From: Acidobacteriota bacterium
GTDB lineage: Bacteria > Acidobacteriota > Blastocatellia > Pyrinomonadales > Pyrinomonadaceae
Reading direction: 5' to 3'
Assembly (NCBI GenBank): GCA_019639155.1
Contig: JAHBSJ010000006.1
Coordinates: 1-64,000 of the forward strand
Length of the DNA stretch: 64,000 nt
Shown: positions 15,958-26,296 of the stretch, piece by piece
Numbering within the stretch: position 1 is the stretch's first letter
Layout of the letters: each line of letters begins with the position of its first letter
The notes under the pieces: generated by a model
Seen by the model: only the letters and a program-made list of their open reading frames with translations
Databases searched by the model: none
What the model was told of the DNA's origin: nothing
Program-made: the position numbers and the translations under genes

Positions 15958-18522
15958 CTAACGAACCTTCAGCATTGGATCACCAAGCAGCACCCACGAG
16001 AAGCGCACGTCGCTGCCGCCCGGGACGACCTGCTTAGCATCGCGAATGAGGTCGCCAATCCTCGGAATATTGCCAATGCCGATCTGTTGGAAAAACCTCT
16101 GCCCCATAACGAGCTGTATGTCAGGCGTTGTTTTACCGCTTGACGCCCATGCCGCAACGGAACCTCCGTTGGTTGCTTTCGTGAGGCTCTCAGCCAACGA
16201 GTCGTTCGAAACCTGAATGAAATAGCCGTTCAAACAAGTGAGCATCGTAAATATCGTCTGGCTGTTCGCGTTGGTCAACTGACTGACGTTATTTATGCTG
16301 AAAAAGCTGGTCGCGGCCCATAGTCCGGAAGACCCATGTCCCGCATAGTTGATGATATACCGTCCAAGGTTGATCTCATTTATTAGGGTTTGCTGGGCGT
16401 TCGGTGCAGCACGATCGACCATCACGGATGGTGTCTCCGGCGGAAGCTGATTACGAAGTATCATGCTCATTGCCTGAAAGTCGTATCCGCTAGGCAGATC
16501 ATAGGCAAAGATGGCGCCTCGGCTAAGCGACTGCATCGCAGGAACCTCGAAGGCGACGGTCTTGTTGTACATCGTGTTAACACCCGCCACGTTTCGCGTA
16601 GCTATACGCCCGATCGCCAGTTCTGCCAATCCGTCATTGTTAAAATCCGCCAGTGCTTCGTCGGAGCCGGTTTCTTCGTAGATCGTACTTACAAGCTTGG
16701 TGGGAACCATGTTCCAATAGCCAAGCCCTTCATAGTTTCTCGAGTCATATGAGCCATCGCCCAACAACAGTGCGTAGGCGGGGGCAGTTTCCCAGTTCTG
16801 GGCAGCATATAAGAAGAAATCCTGCAGCCCCTTTGCCGCGACCGAGCCATAGCTGAATTCATCCAGAATGTCGGCAACATCGATCACCTTTACCGTGAAC
16901 CCTTGATTACGGCGATAATTCGCCCAGGTTTCGGCGGCGTTCATGAAATCCGTCGAAGAATGGGAAATAATGACGAGGTTTGCAGCATTCGCGGGCGATG
17001 AGAGTGTCGAAGGATTATTAAATGTGACCGTAGCAGGAGCAAGCAACCCTGAGTCCTCGACGCCATAAGCGACGATGGAGCGGCCGGACGGGATCGTTAC
17101 CGACCACACAGACCCATTTTGAACCGGAGTAAGGCCCTGAAGCAGCATCGGCTCGCCGTCGTATGTAACATCAAATAGCCTGATATTGGACGTCGAGAAG
17201 TTCCCTACTTCGACCCGCCGAATGCCGGGCGTGAAGAAAGAGATCCGCCCCTGATCTGCCGCGTATCTACGAGCAAAGTTCAATGTGATCGAATCGAACA
17301 TGCTGAAATCACCGGACGCGACCGAATTCATTTGAAGATTGTTATTCCCTTCTACCAATAAAGAAGTCGGGATAGTAAAGGTGCCCGAAAAAGCGTTCTG
17401 AAGATTGCCGTTGATAAACCCGATCTCAGTGCCGTTCAAAACCAGGCGAACGGAGTGAGCACCGTTCGAATAACCCATCATCTTCACGTTGAGCGTCGCG
17501 AACTGAACATTCGTGTCGATGCCTGAAACGGGAAAAGTGTAGGTCGTTGGGCTTGAAGTGACGATGCGTCCCCAATAATTCTCATCGTCTCCGTTGAATA
17601 TAGTGTTTACGTAGGACGTGCGTTCCTTGCGGAAATTCTCGAACGGATAGTTCGGAGAAACGACGTTGCCGCCGTGATTTGCAAGCAAACGCGGCTGAAT
17701 TCGTTTGCCCGGAGAACTGTCAGCGATCAAATAATACACGCGGGTGTCGCTTTCCGGTTTGTCGATGCCGCGTCCGAAAAACTCAATGTAGTCATCATTC
17801 GGACCAACAATTATGGCCTGCTCGTTTCCTTCAACAAAAAGCCGCCAGTTCACAGAGTTGCTGTTGACGTTAAATCCGGCGTTCTGCAACTGTGTGCGTG
17901 TGACCCGGAAAAAGCCTTCGCGGCGTATGCCGATCTTCACTCCCGGCTGCGCGACCACGGCTCGGTGAACGGCAATATTCGGAGGCAATGTTGCCTCAGC
18001 GACGGTCCGTCTGAGTTCATCAGGCAGTTCTGGAGACTTGAATTCAACAACCGAGTTCCTCTCGGCCCGTTTTACAAGCGATCTGGCATCGCCGGTCGGC
18101 ACCACCGTGGAGGAGATCGTCGATCGACCGTCGATATTTACGGCTTCAACGTGATAGGAGGCTGACATGCTGCCAAACCGGTCATAGATCTCATAACTCC
18201 TGCCATAGACGGTGTCTTGACGCGAAGACGCCCACGATCCCGGGACCATTAACTCGTCTGCCAAACGCGTGCCGTTCACGTCGGATTTGTAAACGAAGAA
18301 CCCCGCGTTTGCAGTCTCTTCCGACATCGTCCACTTAACGGAAACCCCTCTTCCGTCAAACGATGCGGCGACCGATCCGAATATGGTTCTGCCGCGTTGA
18401 TCGGATTCTACAGCCGCCCCGGATGCTTTCTTAAGTTCCTTGGCGGACCTTTGTCCCATAACCGGCAAATACAAAACGACCACCATCGAAACCGACGTCA
18501 TGAACGCGATCAACTTTTTCAT
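15958..18522 (-). CDS. Gingipain-like C25 family cysteine protease, secreted
   Basis: 854 residues with a signal peptide (LIAFMTSVSMVVVLYLPVMG). The middle part has beta-sandwich/fibronectin-like segments (TMSEETANAGFFVYKS; GPNDDYIEFFGRGID). The C25 peptidase domain starts near residue 515 (ANLVIISHSSTDFMNAAETW; YALLLGDGSYDSRNY). The catalytic pair is visible as NYAGHGSSGLW (His about 729) and FTMLTCLNGYF (Cys about 763). The protein ends directly at the domain's usual GDP motif (LLGDPMLKVR) with no sorting domain after it, unlike Porphyromonas gingipains. AAGGAGAG precedes the ATG by 6 bp. It likely acts outside the cell or in the periplasm. Confidence 0.85.
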   Translation of the reverse strand: MKKLIAFMTSVSMVVVLYLPVMGQRSAKELKKASGAAVESDQRGRTIFGSVAASFDGRGVSVKWTMSEETANAGFFVYKSDVNGTRLADELMVPGSWASSRQDTVYGRSYEIYDRFGSMSASYHVEAVNIDGRSTISSTVVPTGDARSLVKRAERNSVVEFKSPELPDELRRTVAEATLPPNIAVHRAVVAQPGVKIGIRREGFFRVTRTQLQNAGFNVNSNSVNWRLFVEGNEQAIIVGPNDDYIEFFGRGIDKPESDTRVYYLIADSSPGKRIQPRLLANHGGNVVSPNYPFENFRKERTSYVNTIFNGDDENYWGRIVTSSPTTYTFPVSGIDTNVQFATLNVKMMGYSNGAHSVRLVLNGTEIGFINGNLQNAFSGTFTIPTSLLVEGNNNLQMNSVASGDFSMFDSITLNFARRYAADQGRISFFTPGIRRVEVGNFSTSNIRLFDVTYDGEPMLLQGLTPVQNGSVWSVTIPSGRSIVAYGVEDSGLLAPATVTFNNPSTLSSPANAANLVIISHSSTDFMNAAETWANYRRNQGFTVKVIDVADILDEFSYGSVAAKGLQDFFLYAAQNWETAPAYALLLGDGSYDSRNYEGLGYWNMVPTKLVSTIYEETGSDEALADFNNDGLAELAIGRIATRNVAGVNTMYNKTVAFEVPAMQSLSRGAIFAYDLPSGYDFQAMSMILRNQLPPETPSVMVDRAAPNAQQTLINEINLGRYIINYAGHGSSGLWAATSFFSINNVSQLTNANSQTIFTMLTCLNGYFIQVSNDSLAESLTKATNGGSVAAWASSGKTTPDIQLVMGQRFFQQIGIGNIPRIGDLIRDAKQVVPGGSDVRFSWVLLGDPMLKVR

Positions 18523-18616
18523 TACAACTCTCCTTGAATGGCCGGAAGGGGGCGGCGCGACTAAAGTGATTGATTGACCTGTCTTAAAAATAACATCAAT
18601 AGCACGGCTTCACAAA

Positions 18617-21346
18617 CTAATTTTCACCGATGATCTGAGCCAGAACATACGGCAGAATACCGCCGCTATTGTAATATTCAAGCTCGATCGGTGTGTCGAT
18701 CCTCAGTTGTACGGGCAATTCGAAGCTCGTACCGTCGAGACGCCTGACATGCAGCGTTATATCTTGCTGCGGAGCGACATCTTCTTCGAGTCCCGAAATA
18801 TCAAAGATCTCGGTGCCGTCGAGTCCGAGTGTGGCAGCAGACTCACCATTTTTGAATTGGAGCGGTAAAACCCCCATTCCGACGAGATTGGAGCGATGAA
18901 TCCGTTCAAAACTCTCAGCAATAACAGCTCTGACGCCCATTAACGCAGTTCCTTTTGCCGCCCAATCACGCGAACTGCCGGTACCGTACTCCTTACCGGC
19001 AAAGATGACCAATGGGGTACCCTCTTCCCTGTACTTCATCGCCGCATCGTAGATGGTTGTTACTGTACCCTCGGGTTGATGGCGTGTGAATCCGCCTTCG
19101 CTCGGAGCTGCCATTAGGTTCTTTATGCGGACATTCGCAAAGGTTCCGCGCAGCATGACGCGGTCATTTCCGCGTCGTGAGCCATAAGAATTGAAATCTG
19201 ATGGATCGACCCCAAGCGACTGCAAATAACTGCCGGCAGGCGAATCAGGTTTGATCGCACCGGCAGGCGAAATGTGGTCGGTCGTTACGGAGTCACCAAA
19301 GATGGCCAACGCCCTTGCACCTGAAATATCTCTGAAGCCGGTCTCGCCAAAATCGCTCGAGAAAAATGGCGGCTCCTGAATATAAGTCGAATCGGGATCC
19401 CATTCATAGATCTGGCCAATGCTCGAGCTAATGTTGTTCCAAAGCGGATTCTGCTCAGCAAACTCCGAATACAACTTTCGATAGGTCTCTGCGTCGTATG
19501 CCTTCGACAGCTGAGCTGCAACCTCGTCCATACTCGGCCAAATGTCGGAAAGGAAAACATCGTTACCATCGCCATCGATGCCGATCGGGTCAACAACGGG
19601 ATCTACAACGATCCTGCCGGCAAGGGCGAATGCGACAACGAGGGGCGGCGACATCAAAAAATTGGCTCTTACATTCTGATGAACGCGTGCTTCGAAATTC
19701 CGGTTACCCGACAAAACCGATGCGACAACCATATCGTTCGACGTGATCGTCTTTTCTATGCGCGGATCGAGCGGGCCTGAGTTGCCGATACAGGTTGTGC
19801 AGCCGTATCCCACCAGGTCAAATCCGACATCATTCAAAAATTGCTGAAGTCCGGCCTTCTCGAGATATTCAGTTACTACCCGCGATCCCGGAGCCAAAGA
19901 TGTCTTTACATATCCCGGCACCTTCATTCCCCGCTCTACCGCCTTTTTGGCTACAAGCCCGGCAGCCATCATTACACTGGGATTGGACGTGTTCGTACAG
20001 GAAGTAATGGCAGCTATGACCACATCGCCGTGGCCCAAGCTCGAAACATCCGAAAGGTCGTTCAAGCCGGCTTCGTCCGGATCGCGTCCGTTGATCGAAT
20101 ACCGCGTGGGGACCTCGCCGCTTACTTTTCCGAAGCCACCTTCGCCGAGCGGCGTAACCAGCAGATTCAGAAATTTTTCCTTTACGCCGGTTAATTCGAT
20201 TCGGTCCTGTGGGCGTTTTGGACCTGCAACCGAAGGAACTATCGAGCCTAGGTCAAGTTCAACCACACTCGAATAGTCTACGTCTCCGGTTCCGGGTATC
20301 CCGAAAAGCCCCTGTGCTTTAAAGTAATTTTCCACCGTCGCGATATCGCTTTCATCGCGGCCGGTGTTTCGATAATAATCGAGCGTTTTTTCATCGACCC
20401 CGAAGAAACCCATCGTGGCCCCGTATTCGGGGGCCATGTTCGCAATGGTTGCCCTGTCGGTCGCGTTGAGTGCAGCTGCTCCGTCGCCGAAAAATTCGAC
20501 AAATTTACCGACGACGTTGTGGTTGCGGAGCAATTCGGTCACCCGAAGCACAACATCCGTCGCCGTTGAGCCCTCAGGAAGCGATCCCGAGATATTTACC
20601 CCGACAACATCCGGCGTTAGGAAATACACAGGCTGTCCCAACATCGCCGCCTCTGCTTCAATGCCGCCTACGCCCCATCCGACGATGCCGATCCCATTGA
20701 TCATCGTCGTGTGCGAATCGGTTCCGACAAGCGTATCAGGATAGTAAACACCATCCTTGCTGAAAACGCCCCGTGCGAGATATTCGAGATTCACCTGATG
20801 AACTATGCCGATCCCGGGCGGGATCACCCGAAATCCGCTGAACGCCTGTGTACCCCATTTAAGAAAGCGATATCTTTGCTCATTGCGCTCGAATTCCTTC
20901 TCGATGTTCTTCTGATAGGAGAATTCGTTTCCGAAATAATCGACCTGCACCGAATGATCGATCACCAGATCCACCGGCACAAGAGGCTCTATCAAGCCGG
21001 GATCCTTGCCCATTCTTTTTACCGCCGATCGCATCGCGGCAAGGTCAACCAACAACGGAACTCCCGTAAAATCCTGAAGTATGACGCGCGCTACGACAAA
21101 AGGGATCTCCGCTGTCCGGTCTTCTCCGGGCTTCCAGCGCGCAAGGTCAGCTACGTTTTTATCGCTTACCTTGCGGCCGCCGTCATAATTGCGGAGGACG
21201 GATTCAAGCACTATCCGTATCGAGACCGGAAGTCTGGAAATTCCATCAAAACCTGCACCTTCGAGTGCAGGAAGCGAATAGAAGGTGCCTTTTTCACCAT
21301 TCCCCGTCTCGAATTCTTTTCGGGTACCAAATAGATCGTGATTCAT
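18617..21346 (-). CDS. acnA: Aconitate hydratase A
   Basis: A TCA-cycle [4Fe-4S] enzyme that isomerises citrate and isocitrate, about 909 residues, typical for AcnA/IRP1-type. Motifs: [33 protein letters not shown], the first cluster Cys in [12 protein letters not shown], the second and third in [14 protein letters not shown], and the swivel domain with [14 protein letters not shown] and [17 protein letters not shown] chose the ATG at 21346 ([12 protein letters not shown]); a longer frame would run into the tRNA gene. Its 5' end faces that tRNA divergently, 50 bp away. Cytoplasmic. Confidence 0.95.
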   Translation of the reverse strand: MNHDLFGTRKEFETGNGEKGTFYSLPALEGAGFDGISRLPVSIRIVLESVLRNYDGGRKVSDKNVADLARWKPGEDRTAEIPFVVARVILQDFTGVPLLVDLAAMRSAVKRMGKDPGLIEPLVPVDLVIDHSVQVDYFGNEFSYQKNIEKEFERNEQRYRFLKWGTQAFSGFRVIPPGIGIVHQVNLEYLARGVFSKDGVYYPDTLVGTDSHTTMINGIGIVGWGVGGIEAEAAMLGQPVYFLTPDVVGVNISGSLPEGSTATDVVLRVTELLRNHNVVGKFVEFFGDGAAALNATDRATIANMAPEYGATMGFFGVDEKTLDYYRNTGRDESDIATVENYFKAQGLFGIPGTGDVDYSSVVELDLGSIVPSVAGPKRPQDRIELTGVKEKFLNLLVTPLGEGGFGKVSGEVPTRYSINGRDPDEAGLNDLSDVSSLGHGDVVIAAITSCTNTSNPSVMMAAGLVAKKAVERGMKVPGYVKTSLAPGSRVVTEYLEKAGLQQFLNDVGFDLVGYGCTTCIGNSGPLDPRIEKTITSNDMVVASVLSGNRNFEARVHQNVRANFLMSPPLVVAFALAGRIVVDPVVDPIGIDGDGNDVFLSDIWPSMDEVAAQLSKAYDAETYRKLYSEFAEQNPLWNNISSSIGQIYEWDPDSTYIQEPPFFSSDFGETGFRDISGARALAIFGDSVTTDHISPAGAIKPDSPAGSYLQSLGVDPSDFNSYGSRRGNDRVMLRGTFANVRIKNLMAAPSEGGFTRHQPEGTVTTIYDAAMKYREEGTPLVIFAGKEYGTGSSRDWAAKGTALMGVRAVIAESFERIHRSNLVGMGVLPLQFKNGESAATLGLDGTEIFDISGLEEDVAPQQDITLHVRRLDGTSFELPVQLRIDTPIELEYYNSGGILPYVLAQIIGEN

Positions 21347-21356
21347 ATCCTTTTTC

Positions 21357-21385
21357 TTGTATTGTAATTGAGCAAGTTCTATAAT
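21357..21385 (+). promoter_or_regulatory. Sigma-70-type promoter of tRNA-Glu
   Basis: A perfect TATAAT at 21380-21385 lies 11 bp before the tRNA 5' end. With 17 bp spacing, TTGTAT at 21357-21362 is a weak -35 element. It sits in the short gap between acnA and the tRNA. Confidence 0.5.
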
Positions 21386-21396
21386 AACCGTCTTGC

Positions 21397-21471
21397 GGCG
21401 CATTCGTCTATCGGTTAGGACGCAAGATTCTCAATCTTGAAAGACGGGTTCGACTCCCGTATGCGCTACCA
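21397..21471 (+). tRNA. tRNA-Glu (anticodon CUC)
   Basis: A cloverleaf can be folded by hand: acceptor GGCGCAT with ATGCGCT (terminal G-T), a D arm GTC...GAC, anticodon stem CAAGA/TCTTG around loop TTCTCAA (anticodon CTC, reading GAG), and T arm ACGGG-TTCGACT-CCCGT. The discriminator A and CCA are encoded. Confidence 0.9.
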
Positions 21472-21504
21472 GAACTGTGATCCCATCATCTTTGTCGCAC
21501 GATG

Positions 21505-21530
21505 ACCCGCCCTTTGCGGGTTATTTTTTT
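21505..21530 (+). terminator. Rho-independent terminator after tRNA-Glu
   Basis: ACCCGC - CCTTT - GCGGGT hairpin followed by TATTTTTTT, about 35 bp after the tRNA. Confidence 0.8.
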
Positions 21531-21633
21531 GCTTTGACCGCAATATCGTGGCGAACGCCTGCCCGTGATACAGTTTCTAACGGTCGTAGACGCCTGAGGA
21601 CGGCCCTACATTCTGACTTTAGGAGCCCTGAAT

Positions 21634-21999
21634 ATGAAAAGAGCGTTTGTGGCCATTTTTCTACTCGGTTCGGTTGCGCTTTTGGCCGCTTGCCCTGACC
21701 GAAAAAGTATCGCAGAAGTTTCAGCAAATCCTGGAAAGTATGCGAACAAGGATGTTGTCGTCGCCGGCCGCGTGGTTGACAGTTACGGCATCGGTGTTCC
21801 CGGAACGCGTTACGGGGGCGGCGCATACAAGATCGACGACGGCACCGGCACTATTTGGGTTATTGCAACTGAGGGCAATGTGCCGGGACGAGGGGCACAG
21901 ATAGGAGTAAAAGGACGCGTTAGCAGCGGTGTGAACTGGCGCGGACGCAACTATGGCCTTGCGATCTACGAAAAGGATCGGCGTTATCCCAAAAAATGA
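21634..21999 (+). CDS. Small lipoprotein with OB-fold-like domain
   Basis: 121 residues. The signal MKRAFVAIFLLGSVALLAAC has a clear lipobox (LAAC, Cys20). The mature part reads KDVVVAGRVVDSYG...YKIDDGTGTIWVIA...GAQIGVKGRVSSG, the strand order and 'DDGTG-I-V' turn typical of bacterial OB-fold proteins. It probably sits on the periplasmic face of a membrane. Ligand unknown. Confidence 0.7.
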   Translation: MKRAFVAIFLLGSVALLAACPDRKSIAEVSANPGKYANKDVVVAGRVVDSYGIGVPGTRYGGGAYKIDDGTGTIWVIATEGNVPGRGAQIGVKGRVSSGVNWRGRNYGLAIYEKDRRYPKK

Positions 22000-22037
22000 T
22001 CCTAACATTAATCCTCATCGCGAATATTTCTGATTGA

Positions 22038-22451
22038 ATGCAGACCGTTTCGGAAATAGAACAGGACTTTGTCAAACTTGAGCTGAACATAGAAGCCCAA
22101 TTGACCGACCTTCGAGATGCTTTCGTCGGAATGAATGATAGCCTCGATCTCGGGTCGGATATGGAACGGGCGATACGTTCCGCTACGGTCGTGGAACAGG
22201 CATTAGGCGGAATTTCGCGGCGTTTATGGGACGACCCGTTCGAATGGACCCTGCCTGAGGCGTTTCCTACGCGGCAGAAAGCATTTGAGTATCTTTCGGA
22301 GGTTAGAATGCTCCGGAGATCAACCTTCGCTGCATTTAGGAATGACGATGAACTCGATCGGCTGATTCCTGCGCCGATAGAGATGCGGTCGATCCGCGAT
22401 GTTCTTTTGGATGCCTTGACGCGGTCGCGGGCCATCCTTGATGCCCGATGA
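22038..22451 (+). CDS. Hypothetical helical protein
   Basis: 137 residues starting MQTVSEIEQDFVKLELNIEAQL, predicted all-alpha, with no signal or membrane segment. A WDDPFEW motif lies mid-protein, and LSEVRMLRRSTFAAF and RSIRDVLLDALTRSRAI form later helices. The look is that of a small four-helix bundle; I do not recognise the family. It lies 38 bp after the OB lipoprotein, in the same direction. Confidence 0.6.
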   Translation: MQTVSEIEQDFVKLELNIEAQLTDLRDAFVGMNDSLDLGSDMERAIRSATVVEQALGGISRRLWDDPFEWTLPEAFPTRQKAFEYLSEVRMLRRSTFAAFRNDDELDRLIPAPIEMRSIRDVLLDALTRSRAILDAR

Positions 22452-22528
22452 CAATGCCGACCTGGCGTTTGGGTTTTGCTGCCTGAACTTTTTCGTGCAA
22501 CAATTCGTTTCATCAAGTGTCCTACGCT

Positions 22529-23086
22529 ATGCAGGGTATACATTGTCCAAATTGCGGTCAGCAGCAGGTCTCGCGAGAGACCAAGTTTTGTTCTCGGTGC
22601 GGGCTGCCGTTGACCGGCGTTCGGATGGTACTTGAAAATGGCGGGGCTGTTCCGATAATCGAAAGAACAAAAACTGCCCGTTTTTTCAATAAGCGAAACG
22701 GAGTAGTCTTTTCAATCTCATGGTTCATTATCTTTTCGATGTTCCTTACAGCATTTTTCGGAATCTTGAATGCTCCTGATGAACTTGTCGCGATCGTAGC
22801 TATTACCGGTTTTTTCGGCAGTATTCTTTCCCTGCTTATCTCGTTGGTATTTTTTCCCAGCTCAAAGTCCACAGCCCAGGCCCTAACTGCGTTTGAGCAG
22901 ACGGCAGGTTCTCAAAAACAATTTGCTCCGATGCCTGACCGCGGAGCGCTTCCGCCCCGGGATGTGTTGGCTGACGCGGCCTTTGTACCACGTGCGGGCA
23001 TGTGGCTGGATACGAAAGAACTCGCCCCGTCGGAAAGGTCCGAGGGAAGGACAAAACTGCTTAGTGACGAAGAAACCCGTCAATAA
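22529..23086 (+). CDS. Zinc-ribbon membrane protein
   Basis: About 185 residues from the ATG at 22529 (MQGIHCPNCGQQQVS); a GTG at 22517 is an alternative. It opens with a zinc ribbon (CPNC...CSRC, Cys pairs 16 residues apart). Two adjacent membrane segments follow (VVFSISWFIIFSMFLTAFFG and VAIVAITGFFGSILSLLISL), and then a polar tail. The domain order resembles the many uncharacterised 'zinc ribbon domain-containing' proteins. The 3' end overlaps the convergent ggt gene by 7 bp. Confidence 0.75.
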   Translation: MQGIHCPNCGQQQVSRETKFCSRCGLPLTGVRMVLENGGAVPIIERTKTARFFNKRNGVVFSISWFIIFSMFLTAFFGILNAPDELVAIVAITGFFGSILSLLISLVFFPSSKSTAQALTAFEQTAGSQKQFAPMPDRGALPPRDVLADAAFVPRAGMWLDTKELAPSERSEGRTKLLSDEETRQ

Positions 23087-24825
23087 CCTATCGCTTTTCC
23101 GTCACTTCGCCGGTCTATTACGCCAACACGCCGTCCATCTTTGCTGATCATGATGCCGGTTGCGGACGCAACGTATCCGGGATTCGCTATCAGATTGTGA
23201 CCTTTTGCCGTCAATTCTCGTCTTGTTCGATCCGGCAGCCCGACGGGTTCCCAACGAACGCTATCAGGGAGCCACTGATGATGGGCGCGGGGGAAATCGA
23301 TAGCCTCTCGCAGATCCATCTTGTGGTCGATCATATTGATAACCGTTTGTGTCACGGCGGTGATGATGCGCGGACCTCCGCGGGCGCCAACCGCAAACCA
23401 AGGCTTTCCGTCTTTAGTAAGGACGATCGTGGGTGTCATTGATGAAAGTGGTCGTTTGCCGGGCTTGATGATATTTCGCTCGCCTTGTATCAGTTCAAAG
23501 AGATTAGGCCTTCCCGGAGCGGTAGTGAAATCGTCCATTTCATCATTCATAAGGATCCCCGTGCCCTTGATCGTAACGCCTGAACCGAATAGGTCATTTA
23601 TCGTATAGGTATTGGAGACAACGATGCCGTCCTTATCGACAACCGTGTAATGGGTTGTATCCATCGATCCGTCGGGTGTTTGCCTACCGAACTTTATCGC
23701 TGAACTCGGCGTCGCCTTCGCCGTGTCGATGCTCGCTCGACGTGTCGCAGCATAATCTTTCGAAATAAGCCATGAAGTTGGTATATCCGCGTGGTCCGGA
23801 TCGCCTGCGTATTCCGCCCTGTCAGCAAATGCGCGTTTCATTGATTCGATGACCAGATGCCATCGTTCGGGCGAAGCGGGATCCATCGACGCCAAATCGA
23901 ACGCCTCCAGCATATTCAAGGTCTGCAGCATGACGACACCTCCCGAACTGGGCGGCGGCATGGTGATTATCTTGTGCCCGCGATAGTCACCTACAAGCGG
24001 CGTTCTTTCAACCGGCAGATAATCTCGCAGATCAGCTTCCGTTATCAGGCCGTTGTTCGCTTTCATATCTGCGGCGATCAGTTTCGCGGTCCGGCCTTTA
24101 TAAAACTCTGAAGCCCCCGCCCTTTCGATCCTTGAGAGAGTGGCAGCCAATTCAGGCTGTCTCAGCAATTCACCCTCTTTTAGATATCTGCCGCGATTTA
24201 GGAAAATGCGGTCGCTGTCAGCATATGGTTCCATTCGTCCTTTATATTCGACAAATAGATCGGCGAATCGTTTCGACAGCTTGAACCCTCTTTGCGCAAC
24301 TTCGCGAGAAGGCCTTATCAGATCACGCCATTTGATCTTCCCTGAGCCGTATTTTCTGAATGCCATATCAAATCCCGCTAGAGTACCGGGAACCCCTGAG
24401 GCACGGTAGCCCACAGTTGAAGAACCCTCGCCTCGGATAGGATCGCCGTTGTCATTTAGGAACATACGCTCAGTCGCGGCTTTTGGTGCGCGTTCACGGT
24501 AGTCGATTGCCGTCGAGCGCCCATCGGGAAAACGGATAAGCATGAAGCCTCCTCCGCCAATGTTACCGGCCTCGGGATATACCACCGCAAGGGCGATGCC
24601 GACGGCGATCGCGGCATCAATAGCGTTTCCCCCACGCCTGAGAACATCAACGCCGATCTGCGATGCGATCTCATGCTGCGAAGCGACCATAGCATTCTTT
24701 GCCGAAGGCGCTTCGTGAATGTATGGCCCGGCCGGGAGCTGCGCACGAATAAAACTGTGGGGAACGACGAGCGTCGCTATAACAAGGAGGCCCGCACAAA
24801 AAGCACGAATGGAGGTTATTCTCAT
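23080..24825 (-). CDS. ggt: Gamma-glutamyltransferase (glutathione hydrolase)
   Basis: 581 residues with a signal peptide (AFCAGLLVIATLVVPHSFIRA), so periplasmic. An Ntn-hydrolase that cleaves the gamma-glutamyl bond of glutathione and self-processes into two subunits. The large-subunit motifs are GGNAIDAAIAVGIALAVVYPEAGNIGGGGFML and DYRERAP. The processing/nucleophile Thr lies in MDTTHYTVVD (Thr390/391), and the substrate-binding PLSSMTPTIV and GARGGPRI follow. Length and order are normal for the family. It is divergent from the NRAMP-like gene. Confidence 0.93.
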   Translation of the reverse strand: MRITSIRAFCAGLLVIATLVVPHSFIRAQLPAGPYIHEAPSAKNAMVASQHEIASQIGVDVLRRGGNAIDAAIAVGIALAVVYPEAGNIGGGGFMLIRFPDGRSTAIDYRERAPKAATERMFLNDNGDPIRGEGSSTVGYRASGVPGTLAGFDMAFRKYGSGKIKWRDLIRPSREVAQRGFKLSKRFADLFVEYKGRMEPYADSDRIFLNRGRYLKEGELLRQPELAATLSRIERAGASEFYKGRTAKLIAADMKANNGLITEADLRDYLPVERTPLVGDYRGHKIITMPPPSSGGVVMLQTLNMLEAFDLASMDPASPERWHLVIESMKRAFADRAEYAGDPDHADIPTSWLISKDYAATRRASIDTAKATPSSAIKFGRQTPDGSMDTTHYTVVDKDGIVVSNTYTINDLFGSGVTIKGTGILMNDEMDDFTTAPGRPNLFELIQGERNIIKPGKRPLSSMTPTIVLTKDGKPWFAVGARGGPRIITAVTQTVINMIDHKMDLREAIDFPRAHHQWLPDSVRWEPVGLPDRTRRELTAKGHNLIANPGYVASATGIMISKDGRRVGVIDRRSDGKAIGY

Positions 24826-24986
24826 TCTGCTATTTTCTGATTTAACGGGCTTCTTCTCAAGTCGAGTCGATCTTCTGAAGTTAGCTCGGCCAATCGTTTT
24901 TCTTTATAGCGGGCGAAGTGTATCCTTACACTTCTATAGCGAAGTGTGTTTTATTCCTTTCGGGGAATGTTTGGGCAGGCCGACAA

Positions 24987-26288
24987 ATGCGTTCAATATT
25001 GCCAAAACCGGGATTTGCAAAGGCCATACGCAGGGCCCCGTCGGCATTCGGGCGTCGGCTTGCCGGATACCGTTTTTACGCCTATTTCGCATTGATCGGC
25101 CCCGGCATCGTTGCCGCCAGTTCCGGTAATGAGGTCAGCGGCATCGCCACATATTCGATTGCAGGCGCTGAATATGGTTACACACTTCTCTGGACATTTC
25201 TCCCAATGACGCTCTTCTTCTGTGTTGCACAGGAAATGTGCGTGAGGATGGGTGTCGTGACAGGACAAGGATTATCCGACCTTATTCGTGAGCAATTCGG
25301 CGTGCGATGGACGACGGTCGTAATGATCGCCCTTTTGATCGCGAATTCCGGTATCATCATCGCCCAGTTCATCGGCATCGCTCAGGCCTCGGAGATTTTT
25401 GGTTTGTCGAGATATTATACGGTTCCGCTGGTCGCCTTGTTTGTCTGGTGGCTTGTCGTAAAGGGCTCAGCAAGGCGTATCGAGACGGTCTTTCTCCTGA
25501 TGTCCTTGGTCTTTTTCCTTTATGTAATTTCAGCATTCATGGCCGGTCCGGATTGGGCTGACGTTGGAAGACAGGCGATAAGTCCTTCGCTCAGCCTTGA
25601 AACCGGCTATTTGTTCACGGTAGTGGCGTTGATAGGAACTACGATCACCCCGTTCATGCAGGTCTATGTTCAGAGTTCTGTCGTCGAGAAAGGGCTCGAT
25701 AAGGACGATCTGAGGACCGCCAGGATCGACGCAATATTCGGCGTGTTATTCGCCAACACCATTGCCGCCTTTATCATGATCTCCGCGGCGGCCACGCTCT
25801 TCCCTGCCGGTATTATTCCTGATGACGCTTCGCAGGCTGCACTGGCGCTGGCACCGGTTCTCGGCGATTATGCAACTATTATTTTTGCGGTCGGGATATT
25901 GGGTGCCGCGATGCTGGCGATGGGCGTTCTACCTTTAGCGACGGCCTACAGCCTCAGCGAAGCGCTTGGCTTTGAAAAGGGTATTTCCCGATCATTCAGA
26001 GATGCCCCGATCTTCCTGGGTGTCTTCACTGCACTGCTGCTATTGGGCGGAATAGTCGCACTATTGCCGGGGATCCCGCAGTTCAAGCTCCTTATCTTGA
26101 CCCAATGCGTCAATGGCCTTCTTTTGCCCATTCTGCTCATAGCTATGATAACGCTTGCAAACAACAAAGAGATCATGGGTGAGCACCGGAATCGAACGCT
26201 GCACAACATCCTTGCAATTGGAACCGGCGTGGTCGTCTCGACCCTTTCGTTGCTATTGATTGGAAAGACGATTGTTGATATGTTCTAG
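24987..26288 (+). CDS. NRAMP-like divalent metal transporter with a variant metal site
   Basis: 433 residues, about 11 TM segments. I chose ATG 24987 (MRSILPKPGFAKA) over an upstream frame start because the family begins just before GPGI. TM1 reads GPGIVAASSGNEVSGIATYSIAG: the usual metal-binding DPGN (or DDDPSG) is SGNEVSG. TM6 reads GTTITPFMQVYVQSS, lacking the classical MPHN. The remaining fold (SARRIETVFLLMSLVFF; GAAMLAMGVLPLATAYSLSEALG) is NRAMP/LeuT-like. The substrate may therefore not be Mn/Fe. It is 8 bp upstream of the mechanosensitive channel gene, probably one operon. Confidence 0.8.
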   Translation: MRSILPKPGFAKAIRRAPSAFGRRLAGYRFYAYFALIGPGIVAASSGNEVSGIATYSIAGAEYGYTLLWTFLPMTLFFCVAQEMCVRMGVVTGQGLSDLIREQFGVRWTTVVMIALLIANSGIIIAQFIGIAQASEIFGLSRYYTVPLVALFVWWLVVKGSARRIETVFLLMSLVFFLYVISAFMAGPDWADVGRQAISPSLSLETGYLFTVVALIGTTITPFMQVYVQSSVVEKGLDKDDLRTARIDAIFGVLFANTIAAFIMISAAATLFPAGIIPDDASQAALALAPVLGDYATIIFAVGILGAAMLAMGVLPLATAYSLSEALGFEKGISRSFRDAPIFLGVFTALLLLGGIVALLPGIPQFKLLILTQCVNGLLLPILLIAMITLANNKEIMGEHRNRTLHNILAIGTGVVVSTLSLLLIGKTIVDMF

Positions 26289-26296
26289 GACGTTCT

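Noticed and set aside
21347..21403. Longer aconitase start at 21403
   Set aside because: It would lie inside the tRNA-Glu gene; ATG 21346 gives the normal family start.
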